Shown: positions 51,563 through 61,026 of the stretch, in pieces | Position numbering within the stretch: the stretch's first letter is position 1 | How the letters are laid out: the number at the start of each line of letters is the position of its first letter | DNA from: Frondihabitans sp. PAMC 28766 | GTDB lineage: Bacteria; Actinomycetota; Actinomycetes; Actinomycetales; Microbacteriaceae | Length of the DNA: 64,000 nucleotides | Direction of reading: 5' to 3' | NCBI RefSeq assembly: GCF_001577365.1 | Contig: NZ_CP014515.1 | Coordinates: 1-64,000 of the forward strand | The notes under the pieces: generated by a model | Databases searched by the model: none | The model's input: the letters and a program-made list of their open reading frames with translations, nothing else | Told to the model about the DNA's origin: nothing | Translations under genes and position numbers: made by a program

Positions 51563-51851
51563 GGGGTCTTGGTAGTAACGGTACAGAATTGAACGCTAGG
51601 CCGATTAACGGAGCCCTGGGACAGGACCGATACCATTTAGTGGCAACCAAGAAAATACTCCTGAACAGCAATTTCCTGCTGCTTTCAAACTCGCTACCTG
51701 ACCCTGACCACCACCTCCGGCTCAGCGAAACAGACCGGCGCCATTCAGCCGCGACCCGTGCCGCTTAGGCCAGAAAATCCAGTAAAGAGCTACGGACCAG
51801 AGACTCCTGGAGGCTTAGCGTTCAATCCTGGTCCGTTACTACCAAGACCCC
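51563..51851 (+). mobile_element. 289-bp MITE, copy 1
   Basis: Ends are GGGGTCTTGGTAGTAACGG and its complement, within about 40-bp imperfect inverted repeats (inner ATTGAACGCTA shared). No coding capacity. Identical by eye to the copy at 59181-59469. It cuts the 3' end of ssb. No target duplication seen. Confidence 0.85.
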
Positions 51852-52096
51852 TTGGTGTGCTCGCGTCCAATGACGATCACCGGGTCTCCCTTGTGGAGGG
51901 TCGCCGCGGTGTTCTCGCCCAGCTCGAACTTGGCTTCCACGAAGTGGGTCGTGGGGGTGTCGTGCTCGATGTACTTCCCGCTGCGGTACTCCCCCGTGTT
52001 CTCGATGACGCGGAACTTGGTGATGTTGATGCTGCCTGCCTTGATGACCTCGGGGTCGGCGGCGAGGTTCCCGGTGATAGTGCGTGGTGTTGACAT
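51839..52096 (-). pseudogene. ssb: Single-stranded DNA-binding protein, truncated by the MITE
   Basis: 85 residues from ATG at 52096. OB-fold part is clear: TITGNLAADPEVIKAGSINI, TKFRVIENTGEYRSGKYIEH, HKGDPVIVIGREHTKG. The last residues SW and the stop come from the MITE end. A full SSB OB-fold needs about 110 residues and an acidic tail, both lost, so it is probably non-functional. It lies beside nrdH. Confidence 0.75.
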
Positions 52097-52125
52097 AGTG
52101 TTTCTCGTTCTCTTTGGGGGTTCGT

Positions 52126-52356
52126 TCAGGCGGCGATGGTGGCGATTTTGTCGGGCCGGAATCCGGCCCACTCGTCGGTGTCGGTGACGACGATGGGGGC
52201 TTGCATGAGCCCGCGCGCTTTGAACTGCTCGACGGTCTCTCCGGGCACTTCTTCGAGGTTGACGACCTGGTACGTGACGCCCTTGTAGTCGAGTGCTCGG
52301 TACGTCGCGGTGCACTGGACGCAACTGCTCTTGCTACAGACGGTGACGGTGCTCAT
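52126..52356 (-). CDS. nrdH: NrdH-type glutaredoxin-like redoxin
   Basis: 76 residues from ATG at 52356. VTVCSKSSCVQCTATYRAL has the CxxC active site (CVQC) of NrdH, then YQVVNLEEVPGETVEQFKAR and the C-terminal WAGFRPDKI that binds thioredoxin reductase. It reduces ribonucleotide reductase NrdEF. No nrdE or nrdF is adjacent. Intact. Confidence 0.88.
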   Translation of the reverse strand: MSTVTVCSKSSCVQCTATYRALDYKGVTYQVVNLEEVPGETVEQFKARGLMQAPIVVTDTDEWAGFRPDKIATIAA

Positions 52357-52399
52357 GACTGTTAGACCCCTCCCGATCAACCGTTTTTCTTTGCCTTCC

Positions 52400-52711
52400 G
52401 GCATGGGGACCAAGTGGGAGCGGGAGCGACGGTGACCACGGACCGTGGAATACCTCTAATGGTTTTCGGCCGGCCAGCGGCTCGGCTGCCAGGCTGGCAT
52501 CGACCTGCGGCGGTGTGACCCGTGGAATACCTGTCCCGCTAATGCGGTGGCTTTGGTCCGACCTGTCCACTGCCGAAGGCCGGTGCTGGTACTGGCTGTT
52601 TCAGTGGCCTAATAGAAGGTTGTCCGCCCCTCTTGGAGGTGGCGTGGCTCACTAGAGGTCGGCCCTGCGACACCTCCTCTGGCACGCCGCCGCCACCAGG
52701 AAGGAACTGGG
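52400..52711. other. Non-coding, probable left end of an IS110 element
   Basis: Two GTGGAATACCT motifs occur near 52444 and 52521, each followed by C/G-rich sequence. This may be the subterminal region of the IS110 fragment that follows. No gene. Confidence 0.3.
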
Positions 52712-52931
52712 TTGAGCACTCTCACCGTCCGCTATGAACACGTCGTCGGGGTCGATACGCACGCCCGGACGCATACCTACGCCATTGTCGAAAGTGCCAC
52801 CGGTGCCCTCGTCGCAACCGAGACATTCCCGAATACGTCGGCCGGTCAGAAACGGGCGCTGACCTGGATAGAGCGGCGCATCCGCGGGGAGTTCCTGGCC
52901 GCGGTCGAATGCGTGAGCACCTACGGCGCAA
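52712..52931 (+). pseudogene. IS110-family transposase, N-terminal fragment
   Basis: About 73 residues from TTG at 52712 (RBS AGGAAGGAA): EHVVGVDTHARTHTYAIVES, TFPNTSAGQKRALTWIERRI, then ECVSTYGA. This is the RuvC-like DEDD start of IS110 transposases. An IS3 element cuts it at 52932; the remainder is not recognisable beyond 54227. Confidence 0.7.
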
Positions 52932-52964
52932 GGGTCTGCTGCACGTTTAGGTGACAGGTTGTAG

Positions 52965-53852
52965 TCACGCAGCCGGGACGGCTGGCGTGTTCATGATTGT
53001 CTCGTATTCGACCGGGGTCAACCGGCCCAGGGACGCCTGTCGGCGGCGTCGGTGGTAGGTCCGCTCGATCCAGTTCACGATCGCGATGCGGAGTTGCTCG
53101 CGGGTGGTCCAGGAGTGTCGGTTGAGGACGTTTTTCTGCAGCAGGCTGAAGAAGGATTCCATCGCGGCGTTGTCGCCGCAGGACGCCACCCGCCCCATCG
53201 ATCCGACCAGGCCGTGGCCGGTCAGGGCGCGGACGAACTTCTTGCTCCGAAATTGAGATCCTCGGTCGGAATGGACGATGCAACCGGCGACGTTTCCGCG
53301 CATGGCGATGGCGTTGTTCAGGGCGTTCACGGCCAGGCGGGACTTCATCCTCGAGTCGATGGAGTAGCCGACGATCTTGTTCGCGAAGACGTCTTTGATG
53401 GCGCAGAGATAAAGCTTGCCCTCGGCGGTTTTGTGTTCCGTGATGTCGGTCAAACAGAGCTGGCCCTGCCTGTCGGCGGTGAACTCGTGCCGGATGCGGC
53501 CCTTCTCATCGGTGACGGTGCAGTGATCGTCGTGGACCGCGGGGCCGGGCCGTTTGCCGTTCCTGGCCCGCTTTTTCCCGAAGGCACTCCACCAGGAGTT
53601 GTCTCGGCAGATTCTCCACGCCGTCCGGTCGGACATCGCCATGCCGGCGGCACGGGCTTCGTCGGCGAGGAGGCGGTGACCGAATTCGGGGTCGTCACGG
53701 TGGGCGTCGAACAACGCGTCCGCACGGTATGCCCCGGCCACGTCCCTTGCCGTCACGGGGTCAGCCAGCCACCGGTAGTAGGGCTGGCGAGAGAGCTTCA
53801 AAACCCGACACGTCACCGTCACAGGGATCCCTGAGGCGGTGAGCTCCGTCAC
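52965..53852 (-). CDS. IS3 transposase OrfB
   Basis: 295 residues. rve core: QLCLTDITEHKTAEGKLYLC (first Asp), GCIVHSDRGSQFRSKKFVRA (second Asp), DNAAMESFFSLLQKNVLNRH (Glu). N-terminal HTH_21 part present (FGHRLLADEARAAGMAMSDR). Starts within the orfA end. Confidence 0.92.
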   Translation of the reverse strand: MTELTASGIPVTVTCRVLKLSRQPYYRWLADPVTARDVAGAYRADALFDAHRDDPEFGHRLLADEARAAGMAMSDRTAWRICRDNSWWSAFGKKRARNGKRPGPAVHDDHCTVTDEKGRIRHEFTADRQGQLCLTDITEHKTAEGKLYLCAIKDVFANKIVGYSIDSRMKSRLAVNALNNAIAMRGNVAGCIVHSDRGSQFRSKKFVRALTGHGLVGSMGRVASCGDNAAMESFFSLLQKNVLNRHSWTTREQLRIAIVNWIERTYHRRRRQASLGRLTPVEYETIMNTPAVPAA

Positions 53853-54157
53853 GAGCGGGTAGAACCTTTTCCCGGCAGGTTCGCCTGCGACAGATACGCT
53901 GCTGCCCGCCGTAACACCTCGTTCTCCTGCTCGAGCAGCCGGATCCGTTTCCGCGCCTCACGAAGCTCCGCCTGTTCGGAGCGGGACTGACCAGGTTTCG
54001 CTCCCTCGTCGATCGCGGCGCGCTGCAGCCAGGTTTGCAAGGTCATCGGGTGGACTCCGAAGTCTTTCGCGATCTGCTCGATCGTCACTCCGGGCTCGCG
54101 GTTCTTCGCAACGCGCACGACGTCGTCACGGAACTCCGCAGGGTAGGGCTTAGGCAC
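53849..54157 (-). CDS. IS3 transposase OrfA
   Basis: 102 residues with HTH (VTIEQIAKDFGVHPMTLQTW) and coiled coil (AELREARKRIRLLEQENEVL). Intact. Confidence 0.92.
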   Translation of the reverse strand: MPKPYPAEFRDDVVRVAKNREPGVTIEQIAKDFGVHPMTLQTWLQRAAIDEGAKPGQSRSEQAELREARKRIRLLEQENEVLRRAAAYLSQANLPGKGSTRS

Positions 54158-54308
54158 GAGAACATCCTTCCAGGCCCACCCTCACGGGCAAGCCAGATCA
54201 GATGTCACCTAACCGTGCAGCAGACCCAGTCACGCGTTCCTTTAAAGCGCCGTCCAAGATTCGAGCCAGTCTCCCTGGTCGAGTCACAATCTCATCGTAA
54301 AAGTGGCT

Positions 54309-55637
54309 TTAGCAGTTTGGATCGGGGGTCAAACCTGGATTGAACATGTGGAATTTAAAGTAGTGACAGACGGTTAGAGCTGGCTCATACCAACCCTCCG
54401 AATAAGGTGAACCCGTATTCGCGACAATCATTCCCTGGGCGGTTGCATAAACATACTGGTTGTAACTCGCCGGAACCGAAGCGGGGGCCCACACGGGGCC
54501 GCCGCTGTCGCCTGGAGTGAATGCCGGAGTACCGTTGATTTGGCTCGCCTTGACTAGTCCACCAATGCTCTGTCCGTCGTAGCTGGCCGTCTGGCCCGTT
54601 GACTGGATGAGAACGTTGCAGACGTTTTCATCTGTCTGTCCGCTGTTGCAGACTCGCAATCCCACAGTGTCGACCGTCGCGACCCTGTAGACGATCAAGT
54701 CAGTCGCCTTGCTCGGGTTATAAGGGCTTACTGGATCAGCCCAGAAAGAGTTCTCGTCCGAGTCCGAGCCTTGAAGGGAAATAATTTCCGCGTCGGTAGA
54801 TCCACTAAAAACCTTGTGTGTGATCGGACCCAAGTCAGTGCCGTTCTGCGTCCATTCTCCCGAGCCACAATGGCCTGCGGTCGGCACCACGTAGTCTCCG
54901 CTACTCGCAGTCGGTTCGGGCGAAAACCAGCCCGGGAACCAGCTGGTGCAAGTAGTCGTGGTCGTAATCCCACCGCTCGTGACAAACTTCTTGATGGAAT
55001 CGCCGCCGTTCCAGGGATCGCTGTCCTCGTATCGAGACGTAGAAGGAAAGGCACTCTGAGACGTGGACGAAACGGATACAGCAGAACCGTAGCGAGTCTG
55101 AATTTCCGCCGCGGCCGCGTCAGAGTAGTTCGTAAGCCAAACTTTCACGGTATTTGATTGGACATCGGGGCCCCACGACGACAAGCCGACTCCCTGACTT
55201 GACCAATAGGCCTTGTCCGACGTGATCGCGTCGGTGAGCGATTTCAGCTCGGACTGAGCATGCTGTACCTGGCGGAAGGCGATCGGTATGGAGTTCACTG
55301 AATAATCGCCGATCAAGTTGATTTCGTTGGCGAGATCCGCGCTGACCATCGAGGTTTCCACGAGTGTGGGGGCTCCAGCGATTTCGATCTCGAGGCCATC
55401 TGACGTGACCTGAGAACCGGCGTAGTTTGCCTGCTGCATGAACGCCGGAATTATCCCATCAGCTAGAGCCCCAACTGCCGAATTCGCCATGCCGCCGGCG
55501 AGGAAGTCAATGGGGCCTGCTGACGCTGAGGACGCGTGGCCAGAGATCGTCGAAGCAGCCGCAATTAGAGCCAGAGCTGAACCGCCCGCGATCCAGCTGC
55601 GTCGCGAGCAATGAGTGCTTGAGTGCCGAAGAATCAT
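54309..55637 (-). CDS. Secreted chymotrypsin-like serine protease
   Basis: 442 residues. Signal peptide: RRSWIAGGSALALIAAASTI followed by SGHASSASAGP. A pro-region of about 180 residues precedes the protease: YVVPTAGHCGSGEW (His), VFSGSTDAEIISLQG (Asp) and PAFTPGDSGGPVWAP (Ser nucleophile), close to the alpha-lytic/streptogrisin S1 group. Likely exported and self-processed. Its GC content is lower than that of its neighbours. It sits alone between mobile elements, so it may be acquired cargo. Confidence 0.8.
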   Translation of the reverse strand: MILRHSSTHCSRRSWIAGGSALALIAAASTISGHASSASAGPIDFLAGGMANSAVGALADGIIPAFMQQANYAGSQVTSDGLEIEIAGAPTLVETSMVSADLANEINLIGDYSVNSIPIAFRQVQHAQSELKSLTDAITSDKAYWSSQGVGLSSWGPDVQSNTVKVWLTNYSDAAAAEIQTRYGSAVSVSSTSQSAFPSTSRYEDSDPWNGGDSIKKFVTSGGITTTTTCTSWFPGWFSPEPTASSGDYVVPTAGHCGSGEWTQNGTDLGPITHKVFSGSTDAEIISLQGSDSDENSFWADPVSPYNPSKATDLIVYRVATVDTVGLRVCNSGQTDENVCNVLIQSTGQTASYDGQSIGGLVKASQINGTPAFTPGDSGGPVWAPASVPASYNQYVYATAQGMIVANTGSPYSEGWYEPALTVCHYFKFHMFNPGLTPDPNC

Positions 55638-55724
55638 TTAAGTCCCCACCTCCGAGCCCGCTTGGCCCTCGGCATTAGGGTAACTCTTAGAATCCCTTAA
55701 TGGTGAGATTCGGTCGTTTCCATC

Positions 55725-56306
55725 TCAGAAGAAGTGACCGTGGCTCCAGCCTTCTGCGACCGGAGCGTGGAGAAGTGACTTGTCTCCTAGAGAAGGGTTG
55801 AGCTTGATTTCCCCGACCGCTGTGACCAACGAACTCCCGCAGGACGACTCATGCTTCGTCGTACTGAGCATGAAAAGTTCGAGGCCCTTGCTTGTGTCGA
55901 CGATGTGGTAGCCGGCCGGAAAAACACAACTACTGTCGCCCGCGACGAACTGAACAGTCAACGTGCCCTTGTCAGGCGATAATTGGACAAACTTCCAAGG
56001 CATAGAGGTGAGCCCACGGGCTGCCTGCGCGGAAAGTTGATGTTCCTTATTGGCTTGGCTGCTCGAAACGCTCAGGTCGGGCTTGAGCGGGTCAACTGTG
56101 AGCCCCGCCGCACGTGGCGTGAAAATGAGCAGCGCAACAATGCCAAGGAGAATAACGGCCAGGGCTAAGAGGATTATCACTGGCCGTGGCCGAGCGAACG
56201 GTGTCGTGCCGGTGGTGGCCATTTCGCTCCTTAAGGGTTGAGCGGTGGTACCCGAATAACTATCCATGGTACCGCCAAGGAGCCCATTCATGGTCGAGTC
56301 CCGCAT
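55725..56306 (-). CDS. Membrane-anchored hypothetical protein
   Basis: 193 residues from ATG at 56306 (GGAG upstream). One membrane helix (VIILLALAVILLGIVALLIF) then an extracellular domain: LKPDLSVSSSQANKEHQLSA, VQFVAGDSSCVFPAGYHIVD, LSTTKHESSCGSSLVTAVGE. Two Cys may form a disulphide. It lies 88 bp upstream of the protease gene on the same strand. Confidence 0.6.
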   Translation of the reverse strand: MRDSTMNGLLGGTMDSYSGTTAQPLRSEMATTGTTPFARPRPVIILLALAVILLGIVALLIFTPRAAGLTVDPLKPDLSVSSSQANKEHQLSAQAARGLTSMPWKFVQLSPDKGTLTVQFVAGDSSCVFPAGYHIVDTSKGLELFMLSTTKHESSCGSSLVTAVGEIKLNPSLGDKSLLHAPVAEGWSHGHFF

Positions 56307-56326
56307 AGTGGATGCTCCTATTGCTG

Positions 56327-57628
56327 TCAAGGCGTGGCGGGTGGGGTGATTTGGTCGAGGGCGGCGTGGGCTTGGTGTTCGAGGGTGGTGTCGCCCCGGG
56401 TCCCGATTTCGAGGCGGCGGAGCTTTTGGTAGGGGACGCCGAGGGTCGCGGCGAGGACCGTGATCGGGATGCCGAGGGCTTGGCGGCGGGCGCGGAGCGC
56501 GACGCCGGCTGGTGCGTCCGGGCTCGGGTGGGTGAGGGTGTGGAAGACCTCGTTCGCGATGTGTCGTTTCAGGCAGCGGATGATGTCGCGGTCGGAGAGG
56601 CCCTCGGCTCGGCGGCGATCGAAGTACTCGGCTGTTCGGGGTTCACGGTGTCGCATTCTGAGGAGCACGATGCGGTGCAGGGCGCTGTTCGCTTGCCGGT
56701 TCCCTCCCCGGGAGAGACGGTGGCGGATCCGTTGCCCCGACGACGCGGGGATCGGTGCGGCACCGCAGAGAGACGCGAACGCAGCTTTGGATGTGAGTCT
56801 TTCGGGGTTGTCTCCGGCGGCGGTCAGCAGGGTCGCCGCGACGACGACGCCGACACCGCTGAGGGCGAGAAGGGCAGGGTTCACGACCCGGATGAGGGCA
56901 TCGAGGTGGATGTCGATGATGGCCAGCTCGTCGTGGAGGGCCGTGTGACGGGCCGCGAGCCGCTTGAGCGTCTGGCGAGTGATCGCGTCGGGATCGTCCC
57001 CGGGGGCGGGGCGTGTTCGAGTGAGGATAGTCACGAGCCGCGTCTTGTCCAATGCGCGGTAGTCCTGCCTGACCCGGTCGGGTGCGGTGATGAGGAGGCT
57101 GTGGATTTGGTTCATGGTTTGGGACCTGGCCTTGACGGCGGAGTGTCGTTCGGCCATGAGGATCCGGATGGACTCGATCGTTCCGTCGCCGGATTTCGGT
57201 GTCGACGTGTGTGTGTCGGCGATGACTCCCAGGGCGGCTTGGTGGGCGTCGATCGGGTCGGACTTGCCTTTGAGGCGGCGATGTTGCCTGTTGGGGCGGG
57301 CGATCTCTCTGACGATGATTCCGGCCGCGTCGAGCGCGCGCGCGATTCCGGCACCATACGAGCCGGTTCCTTCGACGCCGACACGTTCGACGGTCCCGTG
57401 TCCTTTGAAGAACGCGACGATCTCCGCGTATGCCGTCGGTGTCGTGTCGAACTGCCGGTCCGTGATGGGACGTCCTGTCGCGTCGACGATCGCGACGTGA
57501 TGGGTGCTCTTGTGGGTATCGATCCCGCCGAAGAACGCCACTGGCGACTTCGAGGGGTTGGCTGTGTCGGGTGGTGCTGTCATGCTCGTCATGGACGAAT
57601 TCCCTTCCGTTGATGAGTGAATAGTCAT
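56327..57628 (-). CDS. IS110-family transposase with extra C-terminal helix-turn-helix
   Basis: 433 residues. DEDD domain: VAFFGGIDTHKSTHHVAIVD, VGVEGTGSYGAGIARALDAA, GKSDPIDAHQAALG. Transposase_20 domain: LSGVGVVVAATLLTAAGDNP, FASLCGAAPIPASSGQRIRH, with the conserved Ser near NRQANSALH. The last 55 residues (ALRARRQALGIPITVLAATL, GVPYQKLRRLEIGTRGD) look like an XRE-type HTH not usual in IS110. The start may be an internal ATG (MTSMTAPP). Confidence 0.9.
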   Translation of the reverse strand: MTIHSSTEGNSSMTSMTAPPDTANPSKSPVAFFGGIDTHKSTHHVAIVDATGRPITDRQFDTTPTAYAEIVAFFKGHGTVERVGVEGTGSYGAGIARALDAAGIIVREIARPNRQHRRLKGKSDPIDAHQAALGVIADTHTSTPKSGDGTIESIRILMAERHSAVKARSQTMNQIHSLLITAPDRVRQDYRALDKTRLVTILTRTRPAPGDDPDAITRQTLKRLAARHTALHDELAIIDIHLDALIRVVNPALLALSGVGVVVAATLLTAAGDNPERLTSKAAFASLCGAAPIPASSGQRIRHRLSRGGNRQANSALHRIVLLRMRHREPRTAEYFDRRRAEGLSDRDIIRCLKRHIANEVFHTLTHPSPDAPAGVALRARRQALGIPITVLAATLGVPYQKLRRLEIGTRGDTTLEHQAHAALDQITPPATP

Positions 57629-57639
57629 CGCGGGCTGGG

Positions 57640-57886
57640 CGGGGCAGACAGCACAAAGGTGAGACGACTTCCCGGTCAGGCTCCTATCAAGTCATGTCCT
57701 GCCCGGCACCGCGAAAGCGGCCCGGAAACGTGGACAAATCCACCTAAAGACAACCCGTAAGGGCGTCAGTGTAAAAAGCGAGTCACACGCTCCCGGACAC
57801 CCATCCATCATCTCTGTGTAGCTGATCGGTGGTCGTGAGCGTCGTTGCTGACGTGAAGACGGCCACCGTGTGATTTTTCGAGGAAA
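57640..57886. other. Gene-free stretch, IS end region
   Basis: Between the IS110 gene and the 31-bp tandem repeat. It probably contains the upstream ends of the IS110 and IS256 elements. No gene seen. Confidence 0.3.
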
Positions 57887-57948
57887 CTCTCACATCCCAC
57901 TCAAAAGGCATCAACACCTCTCACATCCCACTCAAAAGGCATCAACAC
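57887..57948. repeat. 31-bp perfect tandem repeat
   Basis: Two exact copies, 57887-57917 and 57918-57948, beginning CTCTCACATCCCACTCAAAA. They lie immediately upstream of the IS256-type start codon, in its leader. Confidence 0.85.
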
Positions 57949-57949
57949 G

Positions 57950-58002
57950 ATGACCGCTCCCTATATTGTCGACCCCGCTGGCCTGCTTGGCGAAGTTCTG
58001 TC
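57950..58002 (+). pseudogene. IS256-family transposase, N-terminal stub
   Basis: ATG at 57950 gives MTAPYIVDPAGLLGEVLS, the typical beginning of IS256-family transposases in actinobacteria. An IS3 element cuts it after 17 codons. Recognition rests on the N-terminal motif alone. Confidence 0.5.
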
Positions 58003-58044
58003 GGGTCTGCCCAGAATTTGGTTGACACTGGGGGTGGGTGGTTT

Positions 58045-58951
58045 CTAGGCCGCGTGTGCGGCTGAGTAGATTGTCTCAAACTCGACCGGGGTGAGCTTCC
58101 CGAGAGCTCTTTGCCGGCGGCGGCGGTTGTACTTCTTCTCAATCCAGACGACCATCGCGAGGCGCAGTTCCTCGCGGGTGTTCCACCGGCGGGTGTTCAG
58201 AACGTTCTTCTGGAGCAGGGAAAAGAAGGACTCCATCGCGGCGTTGTCGATCGAGGACGCGACCCGGCCCATCGAGCCACGCAGGTCGTTGTTCTTCAGG
58301 AGCCGGACGACTTTCTTCGAACGGAATAGGCTGCCCCTGTCGGAATGGACAATCGTTCCGGACGGGGCGCGGAGGGTGATCGCGTTCCGGAGAGCTGCGG
58401 CGGCGAGTTCTGATTTCATGCGGGTGTCGATGGAGTAGCCGACGATCTTGTTCGACCAGCAGTCCTTGACCGCACACAAATACAGCTTCCCGTCACCGGT
58501 CCAATGCTTGGTGGGGGTCCCCCCGCCGGAGGCTCCCGGTGGGGGAATGTCCGTTAACCACACCTGATCCGGTCCCGTCGCGACAGTGCTGAAGTCGTGA
58601 GTGACTCGCCCGTTGTCGTGGACGACTCCGAGGAGGTCGTCGTGAACGGCAGGGCCGGGTTTATTGCCTTCGGTGGTGGGACGCCTGCGGCCCACCAATG
58701 GCTGCCAGGCGCCACACCCGGTTCTCGGAGGCAGTCGAGCCCTGGTCGGCGAGCTCATCGCTGAGGAACCGATACCCCAACGTCGGATCGTCGGCATGGA
58801 TCTCCCGCAACACATCGATCAGATGCGCATCGTCCCAGTCCCTTCGGGACACGGGGTCCCGCAACCATTTGTAATACCCCTGGGTTGATCGGCCCAGGAC
58901 CCTGCACGCCACTGCGACCGGCACCCTCAAAGGGGCGCCGGCCGCGGCCAT
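58045..58951 (-). pseudogene. IS3 OrfB, frameshifted
   Basis: The N-terminal part (VAVACRVLGRSTQGYYKWLR, PTLGYRFLSDELADQGSTAS) is in one frame, and the catalytic part (GPDQVWLTDIPP; GTIVHSDRGSLFRSKKVVRL; DNAAMESFFSLLQKNVLNTR) in another. The shift lies near 58690-58720. All three catalytic residues survive, but the protein cannot be read through. Confidence 0.8.
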
Positions 58952-58971
58952 CTCACGGACGAGCGTGAAGA

Positions 58972-59180
58972 CTATTTTCCCGGCAGATTCGCCTGCGACA
59001 AATACGCTGCCGCCCGCCGCAACACCTCGTTCTCCTGCTCGAGCAACCGGATCCGCTTCCGCACCTCCCGCAGCTCCGCCTGATCGGCTGCGGTGACACC
59101 GGGCCGGTTGCCGTCCTCGATGTCAGCTTTGTGCATCCAGCCATGCAATGAATCGCCCCGGGGTGTCCGGAGACTTGATC
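58972..59180 (-). pseudogene. IS3 OrfA, 5' end lost
   Basis: Retains LHGWMHKADIEDGNRPGVTA and the coiled coil AELREVRKRIRLLEQENEVL. The N-terminal HTH is replaced by MITE sequence at 59181. Confidence 0.8.
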
Positions 59181-59469
59181 GGGGTCTTGGTAGTAACGGT
59201 ACAGAATTGAACGCTAGGCCGATTAACGGAGCCCTGGGACAGGACCGATACCATTTAGTGGCAACCAAGAAAATACTCCTGAACAGCAATTTCCTGCTGC
59301 TTTCAAACTCGCTACCTGACCCTGACCACCACCTCCGGCTCAGCGAAACAGACCGGCGCCATTCAGCCGCGACCCGTGCCGCTTAGGCCAGAAAATCCAG
59401 TAAAGAGCTACGGACCAGAGACTCCTGGAGGCTTAGCGTTCAATCCTGGTCCGTTACTACCAAGACCCC
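59181..59469 (+). mobile_element. 289-bp MITE, copy 2
   Basis: Identical by eye to copy 1 (51563-51851) and in the same orientation. It interrupts the IS3 orfA above. Sequence to its right is unrelated to the IS3, so flanking DNA has been rearranged. Confidence 0.85.
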
Positions 59470-59821
59470 GCCTCGGCGGCAAGTGCGAGACCAGCTGAGG
59501 CAACGATTGCTAAGAGCGCCCACCGCCCATAGCGGCGAAGATGAAGGTCGCTCGGCCACAGGCGCTGCGAAACGGTGCCCAGCTCGCGTCGACGGAGTCG
59601 ACCAATACGACCTCGGCTCCACGACCTCGCAACAGCCACCTATTGCGTCACCACCGCCCCAGACGCCGTCGACGCCCTCGCCGGTCCTCCCGCGAACGGC
59701 AACGAGGGAGCATGAAGCTCCTTCGGTGCTCGTACCGGCCTATTGCCGTCTGGTTTTGCGAATGCCGAAGATGCCGTGGATAAGGAGGCCCAATCCGACC
59801 AGGACTAGTAGAGCGTCGTGT
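59470..59821. other. Gene remnants between MITE and IS630
   Basis: On the minus strand a hydrophobic run (RWALLAIVASAGLALAAEA) is cut by the MITE at 59470, and near 59743-59818 a frame LLVLVGLGLLIHGIFGIRKT ending in a stop is cut by the IS630. Both look like pieces of membrane proteins. No whole gene. Confidence 0.35.
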
Positions 59822-60963
59822 CTAATGTTGTGGGTATAGTCGTCGAAGTTTGGTGCGGGCGTCGGTTGTGGTGAATTGCCAGTCGACTTGTCGCTGGTCG
59901 GCGTTGGTGGCGTTCTGCCAGGCGGCGAGTTCGGTGTTGAGCAGGTCGAGGTCGTCGATGCGCCGGGTGAGGCATTGCCGTGTCAGCGCGGAGAGCTCGA
60001 TCTCGGCGATATTGAGCCAGGAGCCGTGTTTGGGCGTGTAGTGGATCTCCAGGCGGCGGGCGAGCGCGCGGGCCTTGCCGGGTTCGAATGCCTCGTAGAG
60101 CGACCCGAGGGTATGGGTGTTGAGGTTGTCCATGACCAGTACGACCCGTTCGGCGTGCGGATAGTCGACGCTCAGGAGCTGGTCGATCTCAGCGGCCCAG
60201 TCCACTCGGGTCCGCCTCGGCCTCGCGTCGACACGGCGGCGCCCGGCGAGTGGTTCAACCCAGACGAAGATCGAGCAGGTGCCGTGACGGACATACTCCG
60301 AGTCCTCTCGCAGGTCGCGGCCCGGCGCGGCGGGGATCGGGTCGCGGGCGTGGGCGAGCAGCTGGTAGGGCTTCTCATCCATACACACCACCGGTACCGC
60401 CGGATCGAACGGGCGATGGTAGACCTCTAGCACGTCCTCCATCCGGGCCACGAACTCGCCGTTGGCGTGCGGGGGGATCGTCCAGCACTTCTTCAGATGA
60501 GGACGAAGCCCCCTTTTTTGAGGGTCCGGCCGATCGTGGAATGATCCAGCGGCGGCAGGCCCTCGGTGAGCAGCACGTGTTTCTCCAGCAGCCGCAGCGA
60601 CCACCGGTCGAAACCTGCCGGGGGCTTCGTGCACGCCAGCGCGATCACCCGCGCCTCAACATCCCCAGTCACCTTCGCGGGCACCGGCGGGCTTGCGCGT
60701 TTGCGGCGGCCGATCACCTCCTCGATACGGCCGGCGGACTCCGTGAACCGCTTCGCGACCAGATACACCGTGCCCTCACTGACCCCTGCCCGCTCGGCCA
60801 CCACCCGACGATCCGGCACCGGGCCGGGTGCCTCGTCCAAAGCCAGCAGAATCCGTGCCCGGGCGATCATCCGTGCCGGATGCGTTCCCCGCGACACCAC
60901 CCTCGTCAGCTTCACACGATCAGCGGCCATCAACACGACGACATGACCCTTCGGTCTCGGCAT
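59822..60963 (-). CDS. IS630-family transposase made by -1 frameshift
   Basis: Two overlapping frames. The first (to about 60493) has [43 protein letters not shown]. The second has the DDE domain: [60 protein letters not shown]. They join at CTCAAAAAAGGGGGC near 60511-60525; a -1 slip on AAAAAAG gives [12 protein letters not shown]. The slippery heptamer and intact catalytic residues suggest programmed frameshifting rather than decay. Confidence 0.8.
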
Positions 60964-61026
60964 GGCAACGACTCCTCCCGATCAAGTATTAATCGGAAAC
61001 AGCCAACCCCTTCAATACCCAAACAG

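Larger units (their letters stand above)
52932..54227 (-). mobile_element. IS3-family element in the IS110 fragment (1296 bp)
   Basis: 25-bp terminal inverted repeats with one mismatch (52932-52956 and 54203-54227), starting GGGTCTGCTGCACG. It holds overlapping orfA and orfB. No target duplication was evident. Confidence 0.85.
58003..59180 (-). mobile_element. Degenerate IS3-family element cut by a MITE
   Basis: Left end GGGTCTGCCCAGAATTTGG matches in style the ends of the IS3 element at 52932. orfB is frameshifted and orfA lost its N-terminus where MITE copy 2 begins. The right end of the element is missing. Confidence 0.75.

Noticed and set aside
52705..52954. Complete IS110 element
   Set aside because: Only the first 73 codons remain before the IS3 end at 52932, and no continuation was seen after 54227.
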